DNA from: an uncultured Blautia sp.
GTDB taxonomy: Bacteria > Bacillota > Clostridia > Lachnospirales > Lachnospiraceae
DNA: 64,000 nucleotides
Assembly: GCA_937900135.1 (NCBI GenBank)
Contig: CALCDJ010000078.1
Coordinates: 1-64,000 of the forward strand
Reading direction: 5' to 3'
Shown one piece after another: positions 42,832 through 51,767 of this stretch; within the stretch, counting starts at the first letter, position 1; the number at the start of each line of letters is the position of its first letter. A program made the position numbers and the translations under genes. The notes under the pieces are model-generated. The model worked only from the letters and a program-made list of their open reading frames with translations. It was not told the DNA's origin and did not search any database.

Positions 42832-43803
42832 TTAACCACTCCTTCCTTCTTTGAACACCGGCGGAGATACTTCGATGTAAAGAACAGCGCAAGCGCATTT
42901 TGGATGTGCCGGAGGCGTTCTTTTCTGACCGGCAAATAAAATCTTGCCTTTGAAGTCAAATTCATCATCCATTGGTATCTGCGTCCCATCCAACGCCCTG
43001 CATATATCACACACATTGGAATCTCCGGATGTACTCCACCTTTTTTCCATCACGCCGAGAAGATTCTGGCTTTGTGCCTGTCTTATCCCTTCATCGGCTC
43101 CTTTGTTATAGGCAAACGCCATTTCTGTCTGAGCAATGTCATATGCTCGCTGCCTATGTTGCTTTTCCGCATATTTCATTGCCGCTTCTCTGGCTTTTTT
43201 TCTGGCATTTTCCGGCTTCATCTTCGGATGTTGTTCCAGCAGCTTCGCCTTTACACTGTCATAGTACCTGAGATTTGCTTTCGCCTGGGATTCTGTCAAT
43301 CCTATACATGGGCGTATCACTCTGGACAGTTCATCTACTGTGTATGTTCCGTCTACATGGCGTGTCAGCATAGCTTTGATTGCTTTCTTCTGTTCCTGAG
43401 TAACCGCAGTAATGAAATCGGCGCCTCGCTCGTTTATCCACGAAAGAACAGAAGCCGTATGTGTATTAAACACAAATTCATCCGCAAAGGCATCCATGAT
43501 CGGTTGCCCGAACGGACCAGCCGCCAGCGCTTTTTCCCATACCGGATACATTTTTTCAGCTACCAGTATGGAATAATCCTGCATCCATAGCCGCATAGTT
43601 TCTTCTGATATTGCCCCGTCCAGAATTGCCTGTCTGATTTCTTTATAAGTAAAGGCATCCTCTTGGTCTTTCCAGAATCCAACTAAAAACTCTACCGGTT
43701 CTTCCACATTTTCATCCAGATAATTATTTAATCGGCTCAGAACTTCTAAACTGGCTTGTGTTTTCAGCCGCCTTTTTCCTTTTACCTTCTTGAAGAGAAA
43801 CAT
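42832..43803 (-). CDS. Mu gpF-like minor head protein
   Basis: A 323-aa protein. C-terminal SPP1 gp7/Mu F domain with TEMAFAYNKGADEGIR, CDICRALDG and AHPKCACAV. It binds the portal and DNA during ejection. Overlaps portal stop by 1 nt. Confidence 0.9.
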   Translation of the reverse strand: MFLFKKVKGKRRLKTQASLEVLSRLNNYLDENVEEPVEFLVGFWKDQEDAFTYKEIRQAILDGAISEETMRLWMQDYSILVAEKMYPVWEKALAAGPFGQPIMDAFADEFVFNTHTASVLSWINERGADFITAVTQEQKKAIKAMLTRHVDGTYTVDELSRVIRPCIGLTESQAKANLRYYDSVKAKLLEQHPKMKPENARKKAREAAMKYAEKQHRQRAYDIAQTEMAFAYNKGADEGIRQAQSQNLLGVMEKRWSTSGDSNVCDICRALDGTQIPMDDEFDFKGKILFAGQKRTPPAHPKCACAVLYIEVSPPVFKEGRSG

Positions 43804-45185
43804 TATCCGTCCCTCCCCAGCCGTGTTTTTGCAGACTTAATGGTTTCTTCCGGCAGCTCCTCCTCTTCTTCCTCTAATCCCAAATCTGGAGGTTCATTTT
43901 GGTTTTGCTGTTTCACTCTCTTATCGTCAATAGTTCGTGTGTCAGATGTTCTTTCTGGAAGTCCGGCTGCTTCTCGGACATAATCTTCTAAACCATCATC
44001 CGGAACTAAAATTCCTACGCCAGTCATATCCTTAATGTAGGCAGCCAACTTCTGAATATCTGCATTTTCAATATCACCATGAGCCAACTTTGGATAATCG
44101 GTAATTCCGTCAAAGTGACTTCCATTAACATCTATGAGCTGAGGAATCCCCTGACTATTGAAAGTTTCACATATGATGTCCAGATATGCGCCAATCGCCA
44201 TTGAAAAAAGCTCTGTTTTATCAGAGCTGAGAGCAAAACTTCCGACCTGTTGATGCCCTAGAAAAATGAAGTCTGCAAGTACAGTCATTGCCATACCGGT
44301 ATCATACCTCTGAATGATAGCGTTCGTATCGAACTGCTTACTTCCTCCGGAATTGAGCAATTCAAATTCAAATCCATGCGGCTTTACGATGCCAGCCAAT
44401 TCATCTACTCTGATTTTCTGAACCATCGCTTCCATGCCGGTTCTCAGTTTTACCATATCCGGATCATCTTCATCCCATATAGCAATATCTTCTGGTGCTG
44501 TGAATACGGGCAATCCAGCTAAATCCCTTTCTATTCCGATTCCCTCATATTCTTGGATCCTTCTCTTAAAATACCAGGACCGGTAGGCGTTTCTTAAAAT
44601 GCTGCGTCCTTCCGGATTCCCCTTCCGGCTTTTTGTTCGGAACAGCATTGCTTTATCCATAGGAATTGTAATCAGACCGTAATTCGGAGGCGGTAGCTGT
44701 GTCATAGCAATTAAGTTGTCCTCGTCATCGTATTCCCACTGATATAGTGTTTCTTGCGCTCTAATAGGCAACTTCCTCCATCCAATCAACCCATCATTGT
44801 ACTTACTTCTGGTTTTCTGATCTCTGGTCTTGCCCATTCTCCTCTTGTATACAATTTCATGGAAACTCCATCCATATGTCAGAAATGACAAAATCTCTGA
44901 AATGGTATCCGTCCATGTGTCTTGCATATCGTGCATACATTGCTCCACAAACTCTGCTGCTTCTTTGTCCTTCGGTGTATCTCCACCAGGTTCTACATTC
45001 CAGGAGGCTTGCCTGATAAGCATTTCAACAGCAAAAAGGATGGCTCCGATTGTATCATCGTTCTCAGCCATCTCTCTGTATGTTTCTATTCCCTTCTTTC
45101 CTCTGAGTTCCCGAAGAAACTCTTCGTAAAAAGTACCGCCATACCGTTTTTGACCTATCCGACCAATTTCGTCTGTTCGTGCCAT
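43803..45185 (-). CDS. Portal protein (DUF935/SPP1-like)
   Basis: A 460-aa protein. YREMAENDDTIGAILFAVEM and the stem helices fit the Mu gp29/SPP1 portal families; acidic C-terminus (EEEEEELPEETI). Forms the dodecameric vertex used for DNA packaging. Confidence 0.92.
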   Translation of the reverse strand: MARTDEIGRIGQKRYGGTFYEEFLRELRGKKGIETYREMAENDDTIGAILFAVEMLIRQASWNVEPGGDTPKDKEAAEFVEQCMHDMQDTWTDTISEILSFLTYGWSFHEIVYKRRMGKTRDQKTRSKYNDGLIGWRKLPIRAQETLYQWEYDDEDNLIAMTQLPPPNYGLITIPMDKAMLFRTKSRKGNPEGRSILRNAYRSWYFKRRIQEYEGIGIERDLAGLPVFTAPEDIAIWDEDDPDMVKLRTGMEAMVQKIRVDELAGIVKPHGFEFELLNSGGSKQFDTNAIIQRYDTGMAMTVLADFIFLGHQQVGSFALSSDKTELFSMAIGAYLDIICETFNSQGIPQLIDVNGSHFDGITDYPKLAHGDIENADIQKLAAYIKDMTGVGILVPDDGLEDYVREAAGLPERTSDTRTIDDKRVKQQNQNEPPDLGLEEEEEELPEETIKSAKTRLGRDG

Positions 45186-45191
45186 TGTCTA

Positions 45192-46598
45192 TCACCTCCT
45201 CCAATAACTTTCTTTGCTTAATCCACCCGGCGGCGGAGAAGCTGTATTCTTTGTCTCAATCTCTGCAAATGCCGAGCTGCTTGCATCTACCATATCCTTA
45301 AATTTACTTTCCGGGAATGATTCAAGCTGTGTCAAATAGCTTTCGTTCCATTCCCCCATAACGAGATCTACATTACCAGCCTGCCATTGTGCAGCAAACG
45401 GCTCCGCCCTCGCTTCCTTGCTTCCGGACTCAGGTATTGTCTTCACAACGAAGCCTGCAAGGAACTTGATATAACTCTGTGCCTGGTCTTTTCCGGCTTG
45501 TCCAGGATCTTGCGGCAATCTCTCAATCACTCGTTTATATTTCTTCTTGTCCATCATGCAAGTATTCTTGATATGCTTTCGCACATCCCCAGCGGCTAAT
45601 CTTACATTGGTTACATTCGCAACAACATATCTGCCATTCTTCCGCTTGCCGATAAGAACGCCAGCCGTGTATGCCGGATCGCCGTCTTCATCCTCACTTG
45701 TTGCAGCAAGGTCCCATCCTCTTGCCCATACCGTAACATCTTCCGGAACGCTTTCCAGAAATGCTCCAATCTGGCTTCTCTTGAAGAACAGTCCTGCCGC
45801 CGGTTTGATTTTCCAGTTTCCGTAGAGCAATCGTTCTCTTTCTACAAGAGGTAATGCCTTCAGGTTTGCAAGGTAGCCCGGATCCCTCTTCATCAGAATT
45901 TGATTATCCTGAAGGGTACTTGCAATGAATGTAACGCTCTTGATTTCATCTGCATCAATTCCCCGGTCTATCAAGTCTTTCCTTGCATCCGCCCATATCA
46001 GTTCATCATTGATTCTTACCAGATACCTGATTTTCCCGCTTCTCTCCGGTATCGGGTATCCGGTGTCTGGATTTATCCACCACGCAATGAAGTCTGCTAC
46101 CCATGAATCTGCATCCGGGTTGCAAGTTGCTCTGATATAAGGCTTTATATCCGCATCAGAACGATTTCGAGACATCATGTAGAAAAATTGATACCTGGTA
46201 AAGTGTGTCAATTCATCAAATCCTATCATTGTAATCTGAGAACCTTGCCAGCTTTCGCAATCATCATCACTTCCGAGATGTGCGAAGTTCACGCTTGCCC
46301 CACTTGCAAATTCCCAATGGAGTTTCGGTGTCTTCCTGGGTACAGCGTCACGAATATTTCTATATAGGCTTCTGCTGGAATCCCACAAACCGCCTTGTGC
46401 TGTTACCTGGGTATAATTCCGTCTGAAGATAACTGCACCATAATCTCCATTGTTCTTATGCCGCATTGCTTCCATGAGCAATCCGTAGGTCTTGCCACCT
46501 CCGGCAGCTCCTCCATAGATGCAAATGTCAGCAGGCGTTGCTAAAAACTGTTCTTGCGGTCCCGGCTGTGGCTTAATAATAATCCGCCCCTTACTCAT
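45192..46598 (-). CDS. terL: Terminase large subunit
   Basis: A 468-aa protein. Walker A GGAAGGGKT (residues 29-37), Walker B-like MIGFDELTHF, coupling motif TCNPDADSWV and a C-terminal RNase H-like nuclease (ARGWDLAATSED). Packaging motor and headful/cos nuclease. It overlaps terS by 8 nt. Confidence 0.96.
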   Translation of the reverse strand: MSKGRIIIKPQPGPQEQFLATPADICIYGGAAGGGKTYGLLMEAMRHKNNGDYGAVIFRRNYTQVTAQGGLWDSSRSLYRNIRDAVPRKTPKLHWEFASGASVNFAHLGSDDDCESWQGSQITMIGFDELTHFTRYQFFYMMSRNRSDADIKPYIRATCNPDADSWVADFIAWWINPDTGYPIPERSGKIRYLVRINDELIWADARKDLIDRGIDADEIKSVTFIASTLQDNQILMKRDPGYLANLKALPLVERERLLYGNWKIKPAAGLFFKRSQIGAFLESVPEDVTVWARGWDLAATSEDEDGDPAYTAGVLIGKRKNGRYVVANVTNVRLAAGDVRKHIKNTCMMDKKKYKRVIERLPQDPGQAGKDQAQSYIKFLAGFVVKTIPESGSKEARAEPFAAQWQAGNVDLVMGEWNESYLTQLESFPESKFKDMVDASSSAFAEIETKNTASPPPGGLSKESYWRR

Positions 46599-47067
46599 GC
46601 GGATCACCGTCCCTTCCATTATCCGGGAGATAGAATACTACATCATCCTCTGTGTCAATTACCTCTTGCTTGATGAAGTTTTCAGGGTTCCTCTTATACA
46701 GATTTGACTTTCTATTATTCAGCCAGTACATCTGTGCAAGCACATCCGGAGGGCATTCTTTTTCTACCGTTCTTACTTTCAAGGGTTTTCTATTCCCGTC
46801 CGCATCCATCTCCAGTACCGTCTCCTTTTCTGTGTACCGGTATCCGATGGCACGCTCATACAATTTCTTCTCCACTTTCGCATCCGCCTGGTCCTTTCCG
46901 GCTGTCAATGCTAACATGAAACTTTCATGGTCCTTCTTCCATCTATTCAGTGTTCTGACCGATATTCCGAAGGCTTCAGCTATTTCCACATCGGTAGCAC
47001 CTTTTATGGCTAAGGACCAAGCCCAGTCATCGTGGTATGCCTGGTTATATTTCAACGGTGCTGCCAT
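46591..47067 (-). CDS. terS: Terminase small subunit
   Basis: A 158-aa protein. N-terminal HTH (DVEIAEAFGISVRTLNRWKK) and C-terminal oligomerisation part, directly upstream of terL. Recognises the pac/cos site. Confidence 0.9.
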   Translation of the reverse strand: MAAPLKYNQAYHDDWAWSLAIKGATDVEIAEAFGISVRTLNRWKKDHESFMLALTAGKDQADAKVEKKLYERAIGYRYTEKETVLEMDADGNRKPLKVRTVEKECPPDVLAQMYWLNNRKSNLYKRNPENFIKQEVIDTEDDVVFYLPDNGRDGDPHE

Positions 47068-47075
47068 GCTTTATC

Positions 47076-48002
47076 CTACTTCCCGGCTAGGTACTCAGCT
47101 GCCAAGTATTCAATGGCTTGCCATTTATTCTTAGAACCTATCACGCCTTCGTCCGCCATCTTCTTTACTGCTTCCTGAATAATTTCTGCCGCTTCCGCCG
47201 GTACGGCACTACTACCGAAAATGCTTGTCAGCTGTACCCATTCGCTATCTTCTGTATAACCAATGTTCTCAAACATCTGCTCCGTACACTTAATCATGGC
47301 GTGAATGGCAGCTCCAGTATTCTTAACATTGGCAAATTGCTGATACTTTGTTAAGGTTTCAAGAAATGGTTTGTACTGTTCTATATCAGCAACGCCGAGG
47401 AAATCTGGTTTTGTACTTTCCAGTGCATCAATGAGTTTCTGCAAATCTGCAATCTGGTGTGGAAGAAATGTAAATGTCAGATTCTTCCAATCAAAATCTA
47501 CGGTTGGGGACAAATACTTTTCCAGCTCTGCCTCCGGTTCTTCAAGAATATCCTTTCCGGCATAGCTTTCTATCATATCATCCACATCTTCCAGCATCTT
47601 AGCCAATTCCTTCAATGTGGACTGATCGTCAAATCCGCTGATCGCATTGTGTGCAATCTGCTTTGCCACAATCTTAGAACGATTCAGGCCGCTGACATCC
47701 AAGATAACAAAGAACTCTTTAATTCCTGCATCTTTTCCGGAGCGTATTCTGTGATGCCCGGAAATAATTTCAATTCTGTTGCCGTCTTCTGTTAATGCAC
47801 AAAAAGGCAGCGATTCAAGCTGACCTCTTTTCTTGATATTGTCCGTCAGTTGTCGCTGCATCTCATTTTTCATAATCCGGGCGTTTATGTCCTGCTCCCT
47901 GATACACTCAGCTGGAACTCTTGCGATAATCAGCCCAGAACCCATATCAGCTATTTGCTCGTATCGGATTTTGCTTTGGCTTTCGCTCTTTCCTTCTGCC
48001 AT
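47076..48002 (-). CDS. ParB-like nuclease-domain protein
   Basis: A 308-aa protein. Residues 24-120 form a ParB/sulfiredoxin-like domain with SGHHRIRSG (81-89). Long helical C-terminus. Paired with the methyltransferase gene (52-nt overlap). Comparable phage ParB-like proteins act in DNA binding or modification; partner role inferred. Confidence 0.82.
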   Translation of the reverse strand: MAEGKSESQSKIRYEQIADMGSGLIIARVPAECIREQDINARIMKNEMQRQLTDNIKKRGQLESLPFCALTEDGNRIEIISGHHRIRSGKDAGIKEFFVILDVSGLNRSKIVAKQIAHNAISGFDDQSTLKELAKMLEDVDDMIESYAGKDILEEPEAELEKYLSPTVDFDWKNLTFTFLPHQIADLQKLIDALESTKPDFLGVADIEQYKPFLETLTKYQQFANVKNTGAAIHAMIKCTEQMFENIGYTEDSEWVQLTSIFGSSAVPAEAAEIIQEAVKKMADEGVIGSKNKWQAIEYLAAEYLAGK

Positions 48003-49396
48003 TTATTTTCCCTCCTTAACCATTCTGCCAGCGTTTCTTTTTCTGTCCGGTCCTTCAGCTCTGATTCATAAGTCAGCCGGAACCCCATCTTCGGATCAGG
48101 AACACGCTTTGTCAATTTCATAACTCCACGCATTTCCTTCGCTTCTGGATACTTCGTCATCTGGACTGTTTTTAGATGTCCGACCTTTTCTTTCTCCAGA
48201 TCTGTGCATATCTTATATACAAATTCTCTGTTCTGAGCCAACATAGTCAACAATCTTCCCAGCCGATACTTGATATGCGGAACCGTCATTCCATACATCA
48301 GGAAAAGAGCATCCGATACCTGAGTACCAAATGCTCCCATAGTAAGCGCTGCCTTATCAACGCCAAATACACCAGCTATTTTCCCATCAATCAGAACAGC
48401 TATGTTGATCGGCGCAGAGGAGCCAACAAAGTTGTGAGTCCACAACTGACGGTAATACTGAGCTTCCGCCCTTTCAATCTGGCATAACTGCACCTTTGTC
48501 TTTTCTGTGATTTCGTAATCTCTTGGCAGCATACTACATTCCAGACAACTAAGTTTGCTTTCGCCCGGTCTGGCAATCTTCTTTCCATTAGCCAGAGCTG
48601 TTGCCTCTTCTGGTCTATTGGCTGTAAGATACACATTTACACCACTACGGACACCATATCTGGCAAATACCGGTTCTCCGGCAGTCTTTCCTGGTTCGTT
48701 TTCCTCGTAACAAAGTACCAGGCATTTTGCATCCTTGCATAAATCCATGAACTCCTGCAACCCTGTCTTCGGATCAAAGATTCCATACTCTGGTTCCTTC
48801 CAGGTCATCATGCCGCCGGTATCATAATACTTTTCAAATCCTGCGGCGTATGTTGGTGGATTCGTAATAACAATACAATGTTCATCATCCAGAACCTCAT
48901 CCATATGCTTCCACATATCCAGCGCCCGGTAGTTCATTCCGTTCAGGATTCCTTTTGCTCGTTCTAGCTGCTCCCGAATATTTCTAATGTGTTCCTCCCT
49001 CCGGCTTGCCAGGTCTAACATGAAATTATAGAAATACTCCTTGCCAGCGTTCTTTACTGTGCTGAGATACTTCCACGCATACATCGCCACCGCAGGATCC
49101 AGCAATTCTTCATCGCTGAAGCCTTTGGCGTGAATCTCCAACTCGTCCAATGGTTTACCCGTTACCGCATATCCCATGATTGATGTGAACATAGAAACAT
49201 CTGAAGACTCAACCTCACTCGGTTTGAACCCGGACTGAACTGCCAGATGTGACATGGCAAATGCACCAGCACACGGCTCTACGAACTTTGTGTACCCGTT
49301 CTTTCTGGCATTTTCCAAAAGCACCTTCAGGAACTTTTGTTCCGATGGAACCAGTGTTCCCAGGAAGAATGCCCCAGGATTCTGAAACATCGCCAT
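47951..49396 (-). CDS. Methyltransferase-like protein with GNAT/Mom-like C-terminus
   Basis: A 481-aa protein. N-terminal Rossmann methyltransferase with motif I FVEPCAGAF (38-46) and motif IV NPPT (179-182, not the usual NPPY). Residues about 300-460 (INIAVLIDGKIAGVFGVD, VPHIKYRLGRLLTML) resemble a GNAT/Mom-type acyltransferase. Mom of phage Mu modifies adenine to evade restriction. A fused enzyme making a modified adenine is possible; the GNAT assignment is tentative. Confidence 0.7.
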   Translation of the reverse strand: MAMFQNPGAFFLGTLVPSEQKFLKVLLENARKNGYTKFVEPCAGAFAMSHLAVQSGFKPSEVESSDVSMFTSIMGYAVTGKPLDELEIHAKGFSDEELLDPAVAMYAWKYLSTVKNAGKEYFYNFMLDLASRREEHIRNIREQLERAKGILNGMNYRALDMWKHMDEVLDDEHCIVITNPPTYAAGFEKYYDTGGMMTWKEPEYGIFDPKTGLQEFMDLCKDAKCLVLCYEENEPGKTAGEPVFARYGVRSGVNVYLTANRPEEATALANGKKIARPGESKLSCLECSMLPRDYEITEKTKVQLCQIERAEAQYYRQLWTHNFVGSSAPINIAVLIDGKIAGVFGVDKAALTMGAFGTQVSDALFLMYGMTVPHIKYRLGRLLTMLAQNREFVYKICTDLEKEKVGHLKTVQMTKYPEAKEMRGVMKLTKRVPDPKMGFRLTYESELKDRTEKETLAEWLRRENKWQKERAKAKAKSDTSK

Positions 49397-49537
49397 TTCC
49401 TTTTCCTCCTTCTTTTCTGTGTATTTTATTGCCCGGAACTGTAAAACCTCTGGATTCCACAGTAAAACATCCCAGGCATAAGAAAAGCCGTTGCATAAAC
49501 CAACCGCTTTACACTTTCACAACTTTATTGTGTATAC

Positions 49538-49551
49538 TTACCAATCAGTAA
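49538..49551. promoter_or_regulatory. Operator-like site upstream of methyltransferase
   Basis: TTACCAATCAGTAA, one mismatch to the operator consensus, about 140 bp upstream of the gene at 47951. A TATACA lies next to it on the minus strand; no clear -35. Confidence 0.5.
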
Positions 49552-49649
49552 TTTTATATTCCCCGTGATCGGAGAAACCTCTACTGTCACATTGCACAAA
49601 TCCAAGTCATAAGAAAAGCCCCACCCATTTCTGAGTGAGGCATTGTTTT

Positions 49650-49725
49650 TGGTCCGCCGAGCAGGAATCAAACACTGCGTCCTCCCGGTAAAGAGCCGGG
49701 TGCTTTAACACTAAGCTATCAGCGG
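49650..49725 (-). tRNA. tRNA-Lys(CTT)-like sequence, possibly decayed
   Basis: Cloverleaf on the minus strand: 7-bp acceptor CCGCTGA/TCGGCGG with one wobble, discriminator A and encoded CCA, D stem GCTT/AAGC, anticodon stem CCCGG/CCGGG with loop CTCTTTA (anticodon CTT). The T stem GCAG-T-G / CCTGC contains an extra T, and the D loop has GT in place of GG. Abuts the DUF488 gene stop. It may be a pseudo-tRNA or unusual phage tRNA. Confidence 0.62.
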
Positions 49726-50235
49726 TTAGGTATTGTAATGAGGATAAACTGTGCGGTACAAATCGCTCATGAACGATAACTGTTCATATCCGGACTCTTC
49801 TTCTCTCCGCTTCTGTTCCTCTTTCTTCCTTTGCTTCTCTCCGGGATCCGGTGACGGATCTGGAAGCTCTTCTATCTTCTGTCCCGTCTTTTCGTACCAC
49901 CATTCAGCAAAGACTAATCTATGACACCATTCACCAGGTTTCCGGACATCTTCATAACAGCAAAGCACTACATCCTTTCCTTCATCCAGATACGACTGAA
50001 TGATAGCCCCGATGACTGGGTATCCACTTTTTTCTAAATGTCTGAAGTACGGTTCTCTGAATCTTGCTCTATCATTTTCATTCCAGAGGTATCCCGGCGG
50101 TGCTATCTGTATGATGTCGCCGGAAATCCTATACTTCACTGGGAATCTTGGCATACTCCGGACAACTCCGACTACCGTATATTTCCCCGTTTCCAACTCC
50201 TTGTTACTAAATCTGCTGGTATACAACTTTGGCAT
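49726..50235 (-). CDS. DUF488-like protein
   Basis: A 169-aa protein. LYTSRFSNKEL near the N-terminus and VVLCCYEDVRKPGEWCHRLV at about 95-115 match the DUF488 family (unknown function, often in phages). Lys/Glu tail. Start at 50235 near GGAGG. Confidence 0.8.
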   Translation of the reverse strand: MPKLYTSRFSNKELETGKYTVVGVVRSMPRFPVKYRISGDIIQIAPPGYLWNENDRARFREPYFRHLEKSGYPVIGAIIQSYLDEGKDVVLCCYEDVRKPGEWCHRLVFAEWWYEKTGQKIEELPDPSPDPGEKQRKKEEQKRREEESGYEQLSFMSDLYRTVYPHYNT

Positions 50236-50476
50236 TATTATCATTCTCCCTTCCATAGATGCCGACTAATGTTTCAATTCCTTCAGCAATTCTTGCCTTC
50301 GTGTCTTCACCCAGGGATATGTAGAACCTTTCATGTACCATGCACTCATACGCTTTCTTCATCCGCAATGACTGCTCTGCTGTGATACCAAGCCGGAAGT
50401 CCTTTGCAATCCTTAATGCTTTCTTGTACTGATGTTCTGCAACCAGACTTCTTACCATGTCACTCTTCCGAATCAT
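50207..50476 (-). CDS. Small helical protein after central promoters
   Basis: An 89-aa protein. Start chosen at 50476 (AGAGG 8 nt upstream). Helical repeats (HQYKKALRIAKDFRLGITAE). First gene behind the two promoters at 50.5-50.63 kb. Function unknown. Confidence 0.65.
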   Translation of the reverse strand: MIRKSDMVRSLVAEHQYKKALRIAKDFRLGITAEQSLRMKKAYECMVHERFYISLGEDTKARIAEGIETLVGIYGRENDNNAKVVYQQI

Positions 50477-50494
50477 TTCCATCACCTCTGTAAA

Positions 50495-50550
50495 TTACTT
50501 TTTGGTAAGTTGCCTTATCTTCATTCTAGCCCTTTACTGTCTAGTGTCAA
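50495..50550 (-). promoter_or_regulatory. Leftward promoter with operator downstream
   Basis: TTGACA (50545-50550), 16 bp, TAGAAT (50523-50528); operator TTACTTTTTGGTAA (50495-50508) just past the start. Confidence 0.75.
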
Positions 50551-50601
50551 TCGGAATCCCCTTATTTTTAAGGAGTGACATATGAGTTGTTCACGGGTTA
50601 C

Positions 50602-50631
50602 ATCTTACCATACGGTAAGTTGAACTGTCAA
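50602..50631 (-). promoter_or_regulatory. Leftward promoter overlapping operator
   Basis: TTGACA (50626-50631), 18 bp, TAAGAT (50602-50607); operator TTACCATACGGTAA (50605-50618) covers the spacer end and part of the -10. Together with the previous promoter it forms the node between early and structural genes. Confidence 0.78.
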
Positions 50632-50671
50632 TGCCCTCGTTTTGCCCTTGTGGTTGTCCCGTGGTTCCATT

Positions 50672-51250
50672 CTACCGTTCAAAGCCATCAATTCCAAAGA
50701 TAAGAGCCGTCAAACGCTTGCAAGCTGCTTTAATGTCCTTGTATACGGTACGCTCATTTACAAATTCTTCTTCTGCGATTTCCTGCACTGATTTCGGCAC
50801 TTTATTCAGGTATAACCCCTCAATTACCCTCCACCGGCGCTTCTCCTCATTGTACGGAGACTGTTCGCAGCTTTTTCTGTATACTTCCAGCATGGTATTC
50901 ACATGGTTCATGATTACTTTTGTCCTCATTACCCCTCTCTCTATGCTTTCTATCCTTCCATCGCTATCCGACCTTCTTCCCTCCATAAGTTCGATGATGT
51001 CTACGATGTCCTCGTCCAACTCCTCATAGATTCTATATATCGCCCTCTCCCCATAATCTGAGAAATCCCGATAATGTTCCAGAAGGAGCTTCGTATTTTT
51101 GTATCTCTTATCGAACTTCGCTTTCTCTTCTTCCTTCACTTTCTGCTGGTAAGTATTTGTTGCCACCGCCGCAGCGATCTCCGCCGCCTTCTCCGCAATC
51201 GCTTCCAGCATTTCCTTACTCAGTGTTTGTCTTCCGCCATTCTTTCCCAT
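50672..51250 (-). CDS. Sigma-like/ArpU-type late regulator candidate
   Basis: A 192-aa protein. Long helical N-terminus, and a C-terminal HTH (VQEIAEEEFVNERTVYKDIK) as in ArpU or sigma region-4-like phage regulators placed at the end of early operons. It may activate late genes starting at 47 kb; family assignment from place and HTH. Confidence 0.68.
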   Translation of the reverse strand: MGKNGGRQTLSKEMLEAIAEKAAEIAAAVATNTYQQKVKEEEKAKFDKRYKNTKLLLEHYRDFSDYGERAIYRIYEELDEDIVDIIELMEGRRSDSDGRIESIERGVMRTKVIMNHVNTMLEVYRKSCEQSPYNEEKRRWRVIEGLYLNKVPKSVQEIAEEEFVNERTVYKDIKAACKRLTALIFGIDGFER

Positions 51251-51274
51251 CGGTAAAATCCTCCTTTTCGCTGA

Positions 51275-51356
51275 TTGCCTTTTTCCTGCACTTCTGCTAC
51301 AATATGTTTGCGAGACACATTGAGGATGGCCTTACTGATGGGCTGTCCTTTTCTTT
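51275..51356 (+). ncRNA. Candidate small RNA, opposite strand
   Basis: TTGCCT (51275-51280), 17 bp, extended -10 TGC-TACAAT (51295-51303), then hairpin GGATGGCC (51324-51331)/GGGCTGTCC (51340-51348) followed by TTTTCTTTT. A predicted RNA of about 45 nt with no ORF. Confidence 0.45.
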
Positions 51357-51499
51357 TACTCTTCTATCCCTTCCGGTTCTCCCATATCTCTCGGACAATT
51401 TTCATCATCCGGATCTCCACAGAGGCATTCCCCGCTATCGCTATACCTATACGAACAATGCCAACACCGGAAGGATTTATATGCTTCCTGCTTTGTCAT
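51356..51499 (-). CDS. Cysteine-rich micro-protein, 47 aa
   Basis: MTKQEAYKSFRCWHC then CLCGDP and CP: a four- to five-cysteine zinc site. AGGAG lies 5 nt before the ATG; overlaps neither gene's reading but begins near the stop at 51507. Function unknown. Confidence 0.55.
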   Translation of the reverse strand: MTKQEAYKSFRCWHCSYRYSDSGECLCGDPDDENCPRDMGEPEGIEE

Positions 51500-51506
51500 T
51501 TTCTCC

Positions 51507-51746
51507 TCACTTCCCGCATGTTGCAAAATGAGAGATATACCCGATTCCGTCAGCAACCTCCGGACTGCTTTTTTCTCCGGCAACCACCCTTCCGTCCTGC
51601 GTAACAATTCTCTCTTTTCCTCCCGGAACCGCACGATAGCTTATCAATTCTGGATTTACCGGCATATTCTTTCCGGCTGCTGTCCGAATCCATAAAATCC
51701 GGTCCCCGCAATTTCTGCAATTTCCAAATGGATTATCCGTTCTCAC
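51507..51746 (-). CDS. Zinc-ribbon phage protein, 79 aa
   Basis: GTG start. CRNCGDRILWIRTAAGKNMP is a widespread small-phage zinc-ribbon pattern; the partner Cys/His is in FATCGK. Function unknown. Confidence 0.65.
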   Translation of the reverse strand: MRTDNPFGNCRNCGDRILWIRTAAGKNMPVNPELISYRAVPGGKERIVTQDGRVVAGEKSSPEVADGIGYISHFATCGK

Positions 51747-51767
51747 CGTTCCTTACCCCCTCTATTA

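Noticed and set aside
49215..49496. Minus-strand ORF before the methyltransferase gene
   Set aside because: Mostly overlaps the start of the 47951-49396 gene in another frame and has no RBS.
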